A DNA stretch of 64,000 nucleotides. Origin: Planctellipticum variicoloris. Lineage in GTDB: Bacteria; Planctomycetota; Planctomycetia; Planctomycetales; Planctomycetaceae. The translations under genes and the position numbers were made by a program. The notes under the pieces are model-generated. The model was not told where the DNA came from and did not search any database. It saw only the letters and a list, made by a program, of their open reading frames with translations. The stretch is taken from NCBI RefSeq assembly GCF_030622045.1, contig NZ_CP130886.1, forward strand, positions 5,774,001 to 5,838,000. The letters run 5' to 3'. Below are positions 17,237-24,533 of the stretch, piece by piece (position 1 is the first letter of the stretch; each line of letters starts with the position of its first letter).

Positions 17237-17707
17237 CTCCGTTACGGTTGGCGGGAAAGAATCACAGGCTCGGAGGGAGCGCCGGACTGGTTTCACGTCT
17301 CCAAGCATGTGTTGGAAGCGGCCCGCACCGTTGCTCCTGATGCACCGGAGGTGTGGCCTCATGCGGAGCTGGGCCAGTGACACGACGGCGGCGGAACGGC
17401 ACTGCAGACCTGGCTGGAATCTCAACGACGCGGACTGCGCGGCGCACGACGGACGGCCGCCGACGAGTTGCCGGGATATGTTCGCAGCAAGACCCACCTG
17501 ATGGACTATCCGCGCTGCCGCGTGCAGGGCTGGGCGATCTGTACGAGGATGATGGAAGCGACCTGCAAATAACGGGTGGGGGTGCGGCTGCAGGGTCCGG
17601 GGATGCACTGGACAGTAGCAGGAGCAGTCGCCATCACGACTCTCCGGGGCACCGAACTCAACGGCGACTGGCACGAAACCAGGAGAACGCTCCTGCTGGC
17701 CACCTGA
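17237..17707 (+). pseudogene. ISKra4-family transposase remnant
   Basis: One frame with two in-frame stops (17378-17380 and 17570-17572) carries the C-terminal half of an ISKra4-type transposase. It reads DWFHVSKHVLEAAR, later YVRSKTHLMDYPRCRVQG, then WAICTRMMEATC, and after the second stop VGVRLQGPGMHWTVAGAVA and LNGDW. In intact members the segment reads roughly GS(G/A)VVE..CK, then GMHW, then LNGDW, so the GSG..E site is also changed here (CTRMME). It is dead and has no visible terminal repeats. It lies about 130 bp after another transposase remnant. Confidence 0.75.
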
Positions 17708-17769
17708 TCTCCGCCAATTGGCGACTGCACCCGGGCTGGCAAGACAGTCTATGAATCTCTGTTGTCCCG

Positions 17770-17787
17770 CGTCTTCAATTGAAGACG
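17770..17787. terminator. 18-bp palindrome behind the lnt stop codon
   Basis: CGTCTTCAATTGAAGACG is a perfect palindrome just downstream (minus strand) of the lnt TAG stop. It is joined to it by GGCCGGC. It could end lnt transcripts as a hairpin, though no T-run follows. Confidence 0.45.
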
Positions 17788-17794
17788 GCCGGCC

Positions 17795-19639
17795 CTACAC
17801 GGCCTTCCGCCGGAGAAACCACGGAGCAATTCCCCCCATCGCCGCGAGGACGACGCACATGCCGCACAGGGTGGCGAACCAGTCGCCGTAGCGGACGTAA
17901 AGGCTCCGGCGGTTGTCGAGCGGGACAGTGTGAACCAGGGCGGCGTCGAGCTCCTTGTGCCAGCGGCCGGTCTTCGGATCGCGGGAGGTCGTCCGGCCTT
18001 TCTTATCGCCGTCGATGAAGACGTCGGGTTCGAGGATTGCGCCGTCGCCGTCGATGATCGCCGAGATCCCCGTATTCACTGCGCGGGCGACCGGGGTCCG
18101 GCATTCGACGGCGCGGAAGGCCGCGGTGATCAGGTGCTGGTCGAGCTCGCTCGAACCGTGGAACCAGCCGTCGTTGGTCAGGTTGACCAGGACGTCGATC
18201 TGCTCGCCGTGGTCGCCGTTGGAGCCCGCCGAGATGATTCCGCGGACGAGGTGGGGGACAGTGTCTTCAAAACAGATGACCGGGGCCAGCCGCCAGTCTC
18301 GGTACTTGAAAACGGCCGCCTGCGTGCCGGCGTGCAAACCGAAATCGGGCGGATAGGGGGTCAAATGCTGCAGCCAGGGGACCGTGTCCTGCAGGGGGAG
18401 ATATTCGCCGAAGGGGACGAGGTGCATCTTGTCGTAGCGGCCGGCGATGCCGGTGTCCGGTCGGATCAGCACCGCCGAGTTGAGCTGTTCGACACGGGAT
18501 TTTTCCAGGGCGACCGCCTGGAGACCGATGATCATCGCGGCGCCGGCTTTCTGGGCGTCGCCGACGAGCGTCCGGCGGACGGTATCGTCGCGCCAGAGTT
18601 CGGGCGGCACCTGCGGCGCTAGGTCTTGAAGCTGTTCGTCAGTGAGGCTGGCAGGGGCTTCGAAGAGCGGCCAGCGGAACATGGTTTCGGGCCAGATGAT
18701 GATGTCGGGCTGTTCGCGGACCGCCAGTCCGGTCAGTCGGGTGTGCGTGAGGTAGACCTTGCCGCTTTCGTCGTGATTGGTTCGGAGCGAGGCGACGAAA
18801 TTCCCCTGGATCAGAGCCACGCGGGGGCCCGGCTGGAAATCGGCCTGATGCCGCCGGACGACGCCGTAGCCCAGCGTGCCGAAGAATGCGGCGGCGACCA
18901 TGCCGACCTGCCAGGCGGGGCGACGGAACCAGGGGGGCGGGACGGTGGTGGTCTGCTCATTGGCGGGGACCAGCCGGAGTTTTTGCAGCCAGGCGAACGG
19001 AATCAGAACCGCAATACCGGCGGAACTGGCGGCGACGATCAAGCTGACGCCGTAAGCGCCGACGAGATCGCTGATCTGAATCAGCTCCAGCCAGCGATAC
19101 TGCGAGTGTCCCAGGTAGTACCAGGAGAAGCCAGTGAGGAGGTGCGCCCGGAAGAATTCGAGTCCGACCCAGAGGAGCGGAGCCGCGATCACCAGCGGCA
19201 CGCCGGCCCGGTAGACCGCCACACGGGTCAGCCAGACAAACGCGGGGAGGTAGGCGGCCAGATAGAGCGCCAGCGCGATCCACGCGATGTACATGGTCGG
19301 ATCGCCGAGTCGCATCCACTGCAGCGTGGCGAGCTGTGAGACGGCGGCTGCGAGATAGAGTCCGCGGTACATCCGGCGGGTGCGGTGCGGCACCCGGACC
19401 AGCAGCAGGACGGGGACGAGGGCGACCCAGGCCAGCGAGCTGGCGTTGACCGGCGTGAAGCAGGCCCAGAGGAGCAGTCCCGTCAGGCCGGCCATCGCCC
19501 AGCCCGCCAGTTGCTGTCCCTGCTCGGGAACGGGCTGCTGCGCGATCCGCGCCTTCGCGATGATGTCGCGGACGGTCGGTTCGCCCGTCGCGGGACGGGG
19601 CGGGGCGGCGGGTTCGGCGGTCATGGTGGCTGGTGACAT
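17795..19639 (-). CDS. lnt: Apolipoprotein N-acyltransferase
   Basis: A 614-residue inner-membrane enzyme that adds the third acyl chain to the N-terminal cysteine of lipoproteins. The ATG at 19639 follows a GGGAGGGAG ribosome site; the longer upstream frame overlaps the previous gene's end. About eight membrane spans occupy the N-terminal half. The nitrilase-like domain has all three catalytic residues: Glu in IIWPETMFRW, Lys in YDKMHLVPFGE and Cys in PVICFEDTVP. It is somewhat longer than E. coli Lnt (512) because of an N-terminal Pro/Ala extension. A small secreted protein gene lies 31 bp upstream on the same strand. Confidence 0.93.
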   Translation of the reverse strand: MSPATMTAEPAAPPRPATGEPTVRDIIAKARIAQQPVPEQGQQLAGWAMAGLTGLLLWACFTPVNASSLAWVALVPVLLLVRVPHRTRRMYRGLYLAAAVSQLATLQWMRLGDPTMYIAWIALALYLAAYLPAFVWLTRVAVYRAGVPLVIAAPLLWVGLEFFRAHLLTGFSWYYLGHSQYRWLELIQISDLVGAYGVSLIVAASSAGIAVLIPFAWLQKLRLVPANEQTTTVPPPWFRRPAWQVGMVAAAFFGTLGYGVVRRHQADFQPGPRVALIQGNFVASLRTNHDESGKVYLTHTRLTGLAVREQPDIIIWPETMFRWPLFEAPASLTDEQLQDLAPQVPPELWRDDTVRRTLVGDAQKAGAAMIIGLQAVALEKSRVEQLNSAVLIRPDTGIAGRYDKMHLVPFGEYLPLQDTVPWLQHLTPYPPDFGLHAGTQAAVFKYRDWRLAPVICFEDTVPHLVRGIISAGSNGDHGEQIDVLVNLTNDGWFHGSSELDQHLITAAFRAVECRTPVARAVNTGISAIIDGDGAILEPDVFIDGDKKGRTTSRDPKTGRWHKELDAALVHTVPLDNRRSLYVRYGDWFATLCGMCVVLAAMGGIAPWFLRRKAV

Positions 19640-19670
19640 GGGACTCCCTCCCTGGAGTCGAGGACAGCGT

Positions 19671-20168
19671 TCAGCGTGATTCGATTCCGGACGCGGCGGT
19701 GGTCGGCGCTGCGGTGACATCCTGGAACAGGGGGTCGATGTTGCCATCCCAGGTCATCCCGATCATCCGCCATTCATTGCGCGGGCGATGCAGAGTAAAT
19801 CTCCAGATGATGGCCCCTCCTTCGCGATGCTCGAGATAGATCAATCGCAGGTAGGATCGACCAATCACCTGGGCCTTCAAGAACTCGACATTGTCGACGC
19901 TGGGACCCAGTGCGCCCCGGAGCAGTCCGCGACTTTCCGCAACCTTCTGCAGGTTCTTCAGCCGCTGTTCTTCGTTCCAGCCGGCACGTTCTGCGAGAGC
20001 ATCGACAAACCCGGGGACATCGTCTTTGCTGATCGCCTCCATCGCGGCATCGGTCATTGCTCGAAGTGTTGCGATCGATTCCGCGGGGACGTCTTCCGAC
20101 TGCAGGGGACTGGCGGCGAACAGACTGACGGCCAGGGCCAGCCCAAGGAAGTAACGGTAGTGCCGCAT
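19671..20168 (-). CDS. Small secreted protein of unknown function
   Basis: A 165-residue protein with a signal peptide (MRHYRYFLGLALAVSLFAAS). The mature part has a helical start (ESIATLRAMTDAAMEAIS), then a beta-rich region with VIGRSYLRLIYLEH and RNEWRMIGMTWDGN. The pattern resembles planctomycete exported proteins with an NTF2- or DUF3887-like fold, but I cannot assign it. It lies 31 bp upstream of lnt and 40 bp downstream of moeA, all on the minus strand, so the three may be one operon. Confidence 0.65.
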   Translation of the reverse strand: MRHYRYFLGLALAVSLFAASPLQSEDVPAESIATLRAMTDAAMEAISKDDVPGFVDALAERAGWNEEQRLKNLQKVAESRGLLRGALGPSVDNVEFLKAQVIGRSYLRLIYLEHREGGAIIWRFTLHRPRNEWRMIGMTWDGNIDPLFQDVTAAPTTAASGIESR

Positions 20169-20207
20169 CGTGTCTGCCCTCCCTGCCCTTACCGATGAAT
20201 CCGCCTG

Positions 20208-21422
20208 TCAGTCCCAGCTCAACACATCCATGACGTCGCCGGTGCGATAAGTTCGTTCGATCGCCGGCAGGCACGCCATGGCGTTGGCGTCCACGGTGGC
20301 CCGAAGGTCCGAGGAGCCTTGCCAGGAGACGAGCGCCACCCGCGGTCCTCCCGCCGTCCACGTCAACCGGGCCGGATGGTACGTCGGTCGGTCGCCGCGG
20401 AAGGTGTACTCCCCTTCAAACACCGCCGAAACCGGTTGCGGCTCCGCCGGCGAAATGCCCATCAGCCGGCGGATGGCCGACCGGACGAACAGTTCGAAGC
20501 AGACCATACTACTGACGGGATTTCCCGGCAAGCCGAATACGTAGCAGGCGTTACGGCTGATGTCCCCCTGCCGGACGCCGAACCAGAGGGGCTTGCCGGG
20601 CTTCATCGCCACGCCGTGAAAGACTTCCTCAACCCCCGCCGCCGTCAGTTCGGACGGCACCAGATCCAGCTTTCCGGCGGAGACGCCTCCCGAGAGAACC
20701 AGGATGTCGGCGGTCAGGCCGTCGAGAATTTTCGCTCCCAGCTCGGCTCGGACATCGCGGGCAATCCCGAGAGTCCGGGAGGCGCAGCCAGACTGGGCGG
20801 CCTGGGCGACCAGCATTGTTTCATTCGAGTTGCGAATCTGCCCAGGGCCGGGGGTCTGGTCGACCGGAACAAGTTCGTCACCGGTAGCGAGGACCGCGAG
20901 CGTCGGCCGTCGGCGGACGGGAACCTGCGGCCAGCCTAGTTCCGCGAGGGCCGCCAGTTGCGGCGGCCGGAGAACGACTCCGGCGGCGAGAACCCGATCC
21001 CCGGAGCGCATCGCGGAGCCCTGCCGGCTGATGTTGACCCCGTCCTGCAGCGGACGGGCGGCGATGACGACCTCGTCCCCCTCCAGTCGAGTGTCTTCAA
21101 TTTTGACGACGCAATCGGCCCCGACGGGGAGCGGTGCGCCGGTCATGATCTGAATCGCCTCGCCCGGCCCGACCGGCAACGCGGCGACCTGGCCGGCGGT
21201 AATCTGCTCCACAACCCGCAGCCGCCCGGCCCCGTCCGGCAGATCGGCCGAGCGAACGGCGAAGCCATCCATCAGCGCCTTGTCGAACGGAGGCGAGTCG
21301 ATCCGGCTGTCGACGTTTTCGGCAAGCGCCAGTCCCTGAACGGCGGCGAGGGGGAGGGATTCAGCCGGGAACGGAGCGACCGTGGCCAGGACGCGTTCGA
21401 GAGCAGTGGCGACGGTGTGCAT
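20208..21422 (-). CDS. moeA: Molybdopterin molybdenumtransferase MoeA
   Basis: A 404-residue enzyme that inserts molybdate into adenylylated molybdopterin. The start ATG at 21422 has AGGTGA five bases upstream; an in-frame GTG nine bases earlier is less likely. Motifs: SPPFDKALMDGFAVR near the N-terminus, IMTGAPLPVGADCVV, VLATGDELV, LSGGVSAGKLD in the MoCF domain and FGLPGNPVSSM. All four domains are present. Other moa/mob genes are not in the window. No molybdoenzyme gene is close by. Confidence 0.95.
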   Translation of the reverse strand: MHTVATALERVLATVAPFPAESLPLAAVQGLALAENVDSRIDSPPFDKALMDGFAVRSADLPDGAGRLRVVEQITAGQVAALPVGPGEAIQIMTGAPLPVGADCVVKIEDTRLEGDEVVIAARPLQDGVNISRQGSAMRSGDRVLAAGVVLRPPQLAALAELGWPQVPVRRRPTLAVLATGDELVPVDQTPGPGQIRNSNETMLVAQAAQSGCASRTLGIARDVRAELGAKILDGLTADILVLSGGVSAGKLDLVPSELTAAGVEEVFHGVAMKPGKPLWFGVRQGDISRNACYVFGLPGNPVSSMVCFELFVRSAIRRLMGISPAEPQPVSAVFEGEYTFRGDRPTYHPARLTWTAGGPRVALVSWQGSSDLRATVDANAMACLPAIERTYRTGDVMDVLSWD

Positions 21423-21507
21423 GGGAATCACCTGAGGTCTGGAAACGCGAGGAGCGGACGTCGCGCAGGCGAGTCCGCTCCCGGCCTCTACGAAGAGGCG
21501 TTGAAAT

Positions 21508-21524
21508 GGCGGGCAGAGCCCGCC
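21508..21524. repeat. Palindrome abutting the TAG stop of the di-heme peroxidase gene
   Basis: On the minus strand the stop codon TAG is followed at once by GGCGGGC, a 3-base loop TCT and GCCCGCC. Arms of 7 bases, perfect. Four further genes in this window show the same arrangement. Confidence 0.7.
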
Positions 21525-22529
21525 CTACGGGAGTTCCGGGGCCTTGTGGTCCGGGTATTCGGTGCTGGCGAGGCCGTCCTTCATGAAGGCGACCAGGTCG
21601 GCTTTGTCCTGTTCGCTGAGCTTGAGGGGGAAGATTTCTTCGTCGAGGAAATCGTTCGGCACGCCCCCCTTGTTGTAGTGCTCGACGACTTCTTCGAGAG
21701 TCTTCATGCTGCCGTCGTGCATGTAAGGGCCGGTGCGGGCGATGTCGCGCAGGGTCGGCGTCTTGAACGCCCCCTTGTCGCCGGCCAGCTTGCTGATGCT
21801 GACGCGGCCTTCGTCCTCGCCGGGCAGGCCGATGTTGTGGAAGGCGTTGTCCGTGAAGCTTGGGCCGGCATGGCAGGCGCTGCAATGGGCCTTGCCGAAG
21901 AAGAGCTTCATGCCGCGGAGGGCGCTTTCGGACAGGGCGTCCTGTTTGCCGGCCTTGTACTGGTCGTACGGCGCGTTCCCCGAGAGGATTGTCCGCTCGT
22001 AGGCCGCGATCGCCTTGGCGATTCCGTCAGCGGTCACGTCGGTGCCGAAGACCTTCTGGAACTGCGTCTTGTAGCCTTCGATCTTGTTGAGCTTTCCGAC
22101 GACCTCGTCGAGGCTCATTTTCATTTCGATCGGGTTCTGCACCGGCCCCAGGGCCTGCTCTTCGAGGGTCTTCGCCCGTCCGTCCCAGAAGTGGAATGTG
22201 TGGAAGGCGGAATTGAGAATCGTCGGCGAATTACGGCCCCCCTTCAGTCCCCCGACGCCGGTCGCGACGGCTTCGCCGTTGCTGAAGCCCTTCGCCGGGT
22301 CGTGGCACGAGGCGCAGGAGATCGTGTCGTCCGCCGAGAGCCGCTTGTCGAAATAGAGCTGCATGCCGAGGGCAATCTTTTCCTCGGTCGGCAGATTGTC
22401 CTTGGGATGAACGATCGCCGGCAATCCGAGCGGTTCAGCGGCGGAAAGGCTGGCGCCGGCGGCCAGACCGCCTGCCAGCAGGGCCAGCGCGGAGGGAGCG
22501 AACATTCGGAGCACGGGCGAGACCTTCAT
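21525..22529 (-). CDS. Di-heme cytochrome c peroxidase / MauG-type protein
   Basis: A 334-residue periplasmic protein. The ATG at 22529 follows an AGAGGA site and starts a signal peptide (MKVSPVLRMF, then ALALLAGGLAAGASLSAAE). Two heme c motifs are visible, CASCH in the N-terminal half and CSACH in the C-terminal half. GRNSPTILNSAFHTFHFWDG and FKTPTLRDIARTGPYMHDG are typical of bacterial di-heme peroxidases, which reduce hydrogen peroxide with electrons from small cytochromes or copper proteins. It could instead be a MauG-like enzyme. A palindrome starts right at its TAG stop. Confidence 0.9.
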   Translation of the reverse strand: MKVSPVLRMFAPSALALLAGGLAAGASLSAAEPLGLPAIVHPKDNLPTEEKIALGMQLYFDKRLSADDTISCASCHDPAKGFSNGEAVATGVGGLKGGRNSPTILNSAFHTFHFWDGRAKTLEEQALGPVQNPIEMKMSLDEVVGKLNKIEGYKTQFQKVFGTDVTADGIAKAIAAYERTILSGNAPYDQYKAGKQDALSESALRGMKLFFGKAHCSACHAGPSFTDNAFHNIGLPGEDEGRVSISKLAGDKGAFKTPTLRDIARTGPYMHDGSMKTLEEVVEHYNKGGVPNDFLDEEIFPLKLSEQDKADLVAFMKDGLASTEYPDHKAPELP

Positions 22530-22926
22530 ATCGGGAATCCTCTTTCGATCGGCCAGCGGCATTCGTGAGGAAGTGCCTGCGCGGCAAAACACCCCGCATC
22601 ACAACGAGGAACTCCGGCCGCGGAGGTGTCGCAACTCCAGACCGCGGAATGAGTTCCCTGAGCGGGCATTCTTTCACTCCAGGCAAAGCGCGCCAAGGAA
22701 GCGGTTGTGAGAGTTGCGAGAAGTTTCTCCCGGCCGCCCGGTCGAGGCGGCGGCATCTGTCCGTGATCCTCGGACTCGTCGGACGCGAAAGCCGTTCTCC
22801 GGAGGGCTCCGACGGTCTGGCGAACCCCGCCGCTGGACGATGTGTCACTCACGGTCTGCAGGTAGTCCAGGAGCGGAACGGGATTCCGCTCCTGGTCGCC
22901 GAATCCGACGCGAGTTCGATCTGCCG
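22530..22926. other. Divergent intergenic region upstream of hen1
   Basis: No convincing gene is seen. It lies between the divergent peroxidase and hen1 genes and must hold both promoters. The plus strand carries a perfect hairpin at 22868-22896. No clear sigma-54 (TGGCAC-N5-TTGC) site was found. Confidence 0.5.
22868..22896 (+). promoter_or_regulatory. Perfect 12-bp inverted repeat upstream of hen1-pnkp
   Basis: CCAGGAGCGGAA (22868-22879), a 5-base loop, then TTCCGCTCCTGG (22885-22896). It ends about 92 bp before the hen1 start. It could be a dimeric repressor site or an RNA hairpin in the leader. The sequence shows only the symmetry; the role is inferred from its position. Confidence 0.5.
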
Positions 22927-22998
22927 ATGAAAGACGACTACAGTCAATTCCTGCAGGGACTGCTGGATGAGGATCGAGGCGCTGCGACATGCTGTTGA
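22927..22998 (+). CDS. Possible 23-codon upstream ORF overlapping the hen1 start
   Basis: An ATG at 22927 opens a short frame (MKDDYSQFLQGLLDEDRG, ending ATCC) whose TGA lies inside the first codons of hen1. The peptide is acidic and looks more protein-like than its surroundings. Overlap with the hen1 ATG would allow translational coupling. No strong ribosome site precedes it, so it may be the tail of a decayed gene or chance. Confidence 0.3.
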   Translation: MKDDYSQFLQGLLDEDRGAATCC

Positions 22999-24404
22999 CG
23001 ATTTCAACGACCCACGCACCGGCGACGGACCTGGGCTACCTGCTCCACAAGCACCCCGAGCGGGTTCAAAGCTTTGAACTGAGCTTCGGGCAGGCCCACG
23101 TCTACTATCCCGAAGTCTCCGAGGGACGCACAACCGCTGCGCTGCTGCTGGACGTCGATCCCGTCGGCCTGGTGCGCGGGAAGCAGCGCCAGCAGGACTC
23201 GCTGCTGGCGCATTACGTCAACGACCGGCCCTACGTCGCCTCGTCGTTTCTGAGCGTCGCCATCGCGCAGGTGTTCGGCACGGCTCTGTCCGGCCGCTGC
23301 AAGGACCGTGCGGAACTGGCCGCCACCCCCATTCCCCTGACGGTCGGAATCGACGTCCTCCCCGTCCGCGGCGACGGCTTCGTGCAGCGTCTGTTCGAGC
23401 CGCTGGGCTACGCCGTCACGGCCGTCCGGCATCCGCTCGACGAAACATTTCCCGAATGGGGCGAGAGTCCATACTACTCGGTGACCATCACCGGTACGAA
23501 AACGCTGTCGGAACTGCTGTCGCACCTTTACGTGCTGGTCCCGGTCTTCGACAACGGAAAGCACTACTTCGTCGGGGACGACGAAGTCGACAAATTGCTG
23601 GAGAACGGAGCCGGGTGGCTGCCGTCCCACCCCGAAAAGGACCAGATCACCCGACGCTACCTGCGCCACCGCTCGAATCTCTATCGAGACGCACTCGCCC
23701 GGCTGGTCGAGGAGGAACAACTCGACGCGATCCCTGAAGAACTGGCCGCCGAGGAACCGGAAGACGCGATCGAGCCGTCCGTCAGTCTGCACGAGCAGCG
23801 GCACGCCGTCGTCCTGGCGACGTTGCGCGGCTGCGGCGCCCGCAGCGTGCTGGACCTCGGGTGCGGCGAAGGCAAGCTGCTGCGGGATCTGCTGGCGGAT
23901 CGTCAGTTCGAGCGGATCGCGGGGCTCGACGTCTCGATTCGCTCGCTCGAAATCGCTCACCGACGGCTGCGGCTCGATTCGCTCCCGGATCGCCAGCAAG
24001 AGCGGATCTCGCTCCTGCACGGCTCGCTGATCTATCGGGACGAGCGGTTGAATGGCTTCGACGCCGCCTCGCTGGTCGAAGTCATCGAGCACCTCGACCC
24101 GCCCCGGCTGGCGGCGCTGGAACGAGTGCTGTTCGAGTTCGCCCGCCCGGCGACGGTCGTCGTGACCACACCCAATCGGGAGTACAACGTCGTCTGGGAA
24201 ACGCTCCCGGCGGGACAACTGCGCCACGGCGATCATCGGTTCGAATGGACTCGCGAGGAGTTCCAGGACTGGTCTCGGCGCATCGCAGACCGATTCGGGT
24301 ATGCAGTGCGGTTTGCGCCGATCGGCGCGGAGCATCGCGAGTACGGGCCACCGACGCAGATGGCGGTTTATCGGAGAGACGCTGGTCTCGACCAGCAAGC
24401 ATAA
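22989..24404 (+). CDS. hen1: 3'-terminal RNA ribose 2'-O-methyltransferase Hen1
   Basis: A 471-residue RNA-repair methyltransferase. Bacterial Hen1 methylates the 2'-OH at the 3' end of a broken RNA before Pnkp seals it, so that the repaired tRNA resists a second cut. The N-terminal half (about 1-245, MLLTISTTHAPATDLGYLLH onward) is the bacterial-specific domain that activates the Pnkp ligase. The C-terminal methyltransferase has the SAM motif VLDLGCGEGKLL (287-298). The metal-binding residues of the Hen1 class are present: EVIEH (364-368) and histidines 413 and 416 in RHGDHRFEW. The pnkp gene follows 129 bp downstream, as expected for this operon. Confidence 0.95.
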   Translation: MLLTISTTHAPATDLGYLLHKHPERVQSFELSFGQAHVYYPEVSEGRTTAALLLDVDPVGLVRGKQRQQDSLLAHYVNDRPYVASSFLSVAIAQVFGTALSGRCKDRAELAATPIPLTVGIDVLPVRGDGFVQRLFEPLGYAVTAVRHPLDETFPEWGESPYYSVTITGTKTLSELLSHLYVLVPVFDNGKHYFVGDDEVDKLLENGAGWLPSHPEKDQITRRYLRHRSNLYRDALARLVEEEQLDAIPEELAAEEPEDAIEPSVSLHEQRHAVVLATLRGCGARSVLDLGCGEGKLLRDLLADRQFERIAGLDVSIRSLEIAHRRLRLDSLPDRQQERISLLHGSLIYRDERLNGFDAASLVEVIEHLDPPRLAALERVLFEFARPATVVVTTPNREYNVVWETLPAGQLRHGDHRFEWTREEFQDWSRRIADRFGYAVRFAPIGAEHREYGPPTQMAVYRRDAGLDQQA

Positions 24405-24410
24405 CGGCGG

Positions 24411-24497
24411 GTGGCCGGGGCAGGAGCGTCTTCGCGATGCCCCGGTCTTTCTCGCGGCCCCAGGACCGGGACTTCTCTTCGGTCCCGCCCCGGCCAC
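24411..24497 (+). promoter_or_regulatory. Nested inverted repeats in the hen1-pnkp spacer
   Basis: Outer arms GTGGCCGGGGC (24411-24421) and GCCCCGGCCAC (24487-24497) are perfectly complementary over 11 bp. Inside them CCCGGTC (24441-24447) pairs with GACCGGG (24464-24470). An alternative inner stem, GGGAC (24468-24472) with GTCCC (24482-24486), competes with it. The spacer could fold as a branched RNA between the two cistrons. High GC raises chance pairing, but an 11-bp perfect arm pair is notable. Confidence 0.5.
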
Positions 24498-24533
24498 TCG
24501 ACACATCGTAGGCTCCGAGCAAGCAGGCAACCT

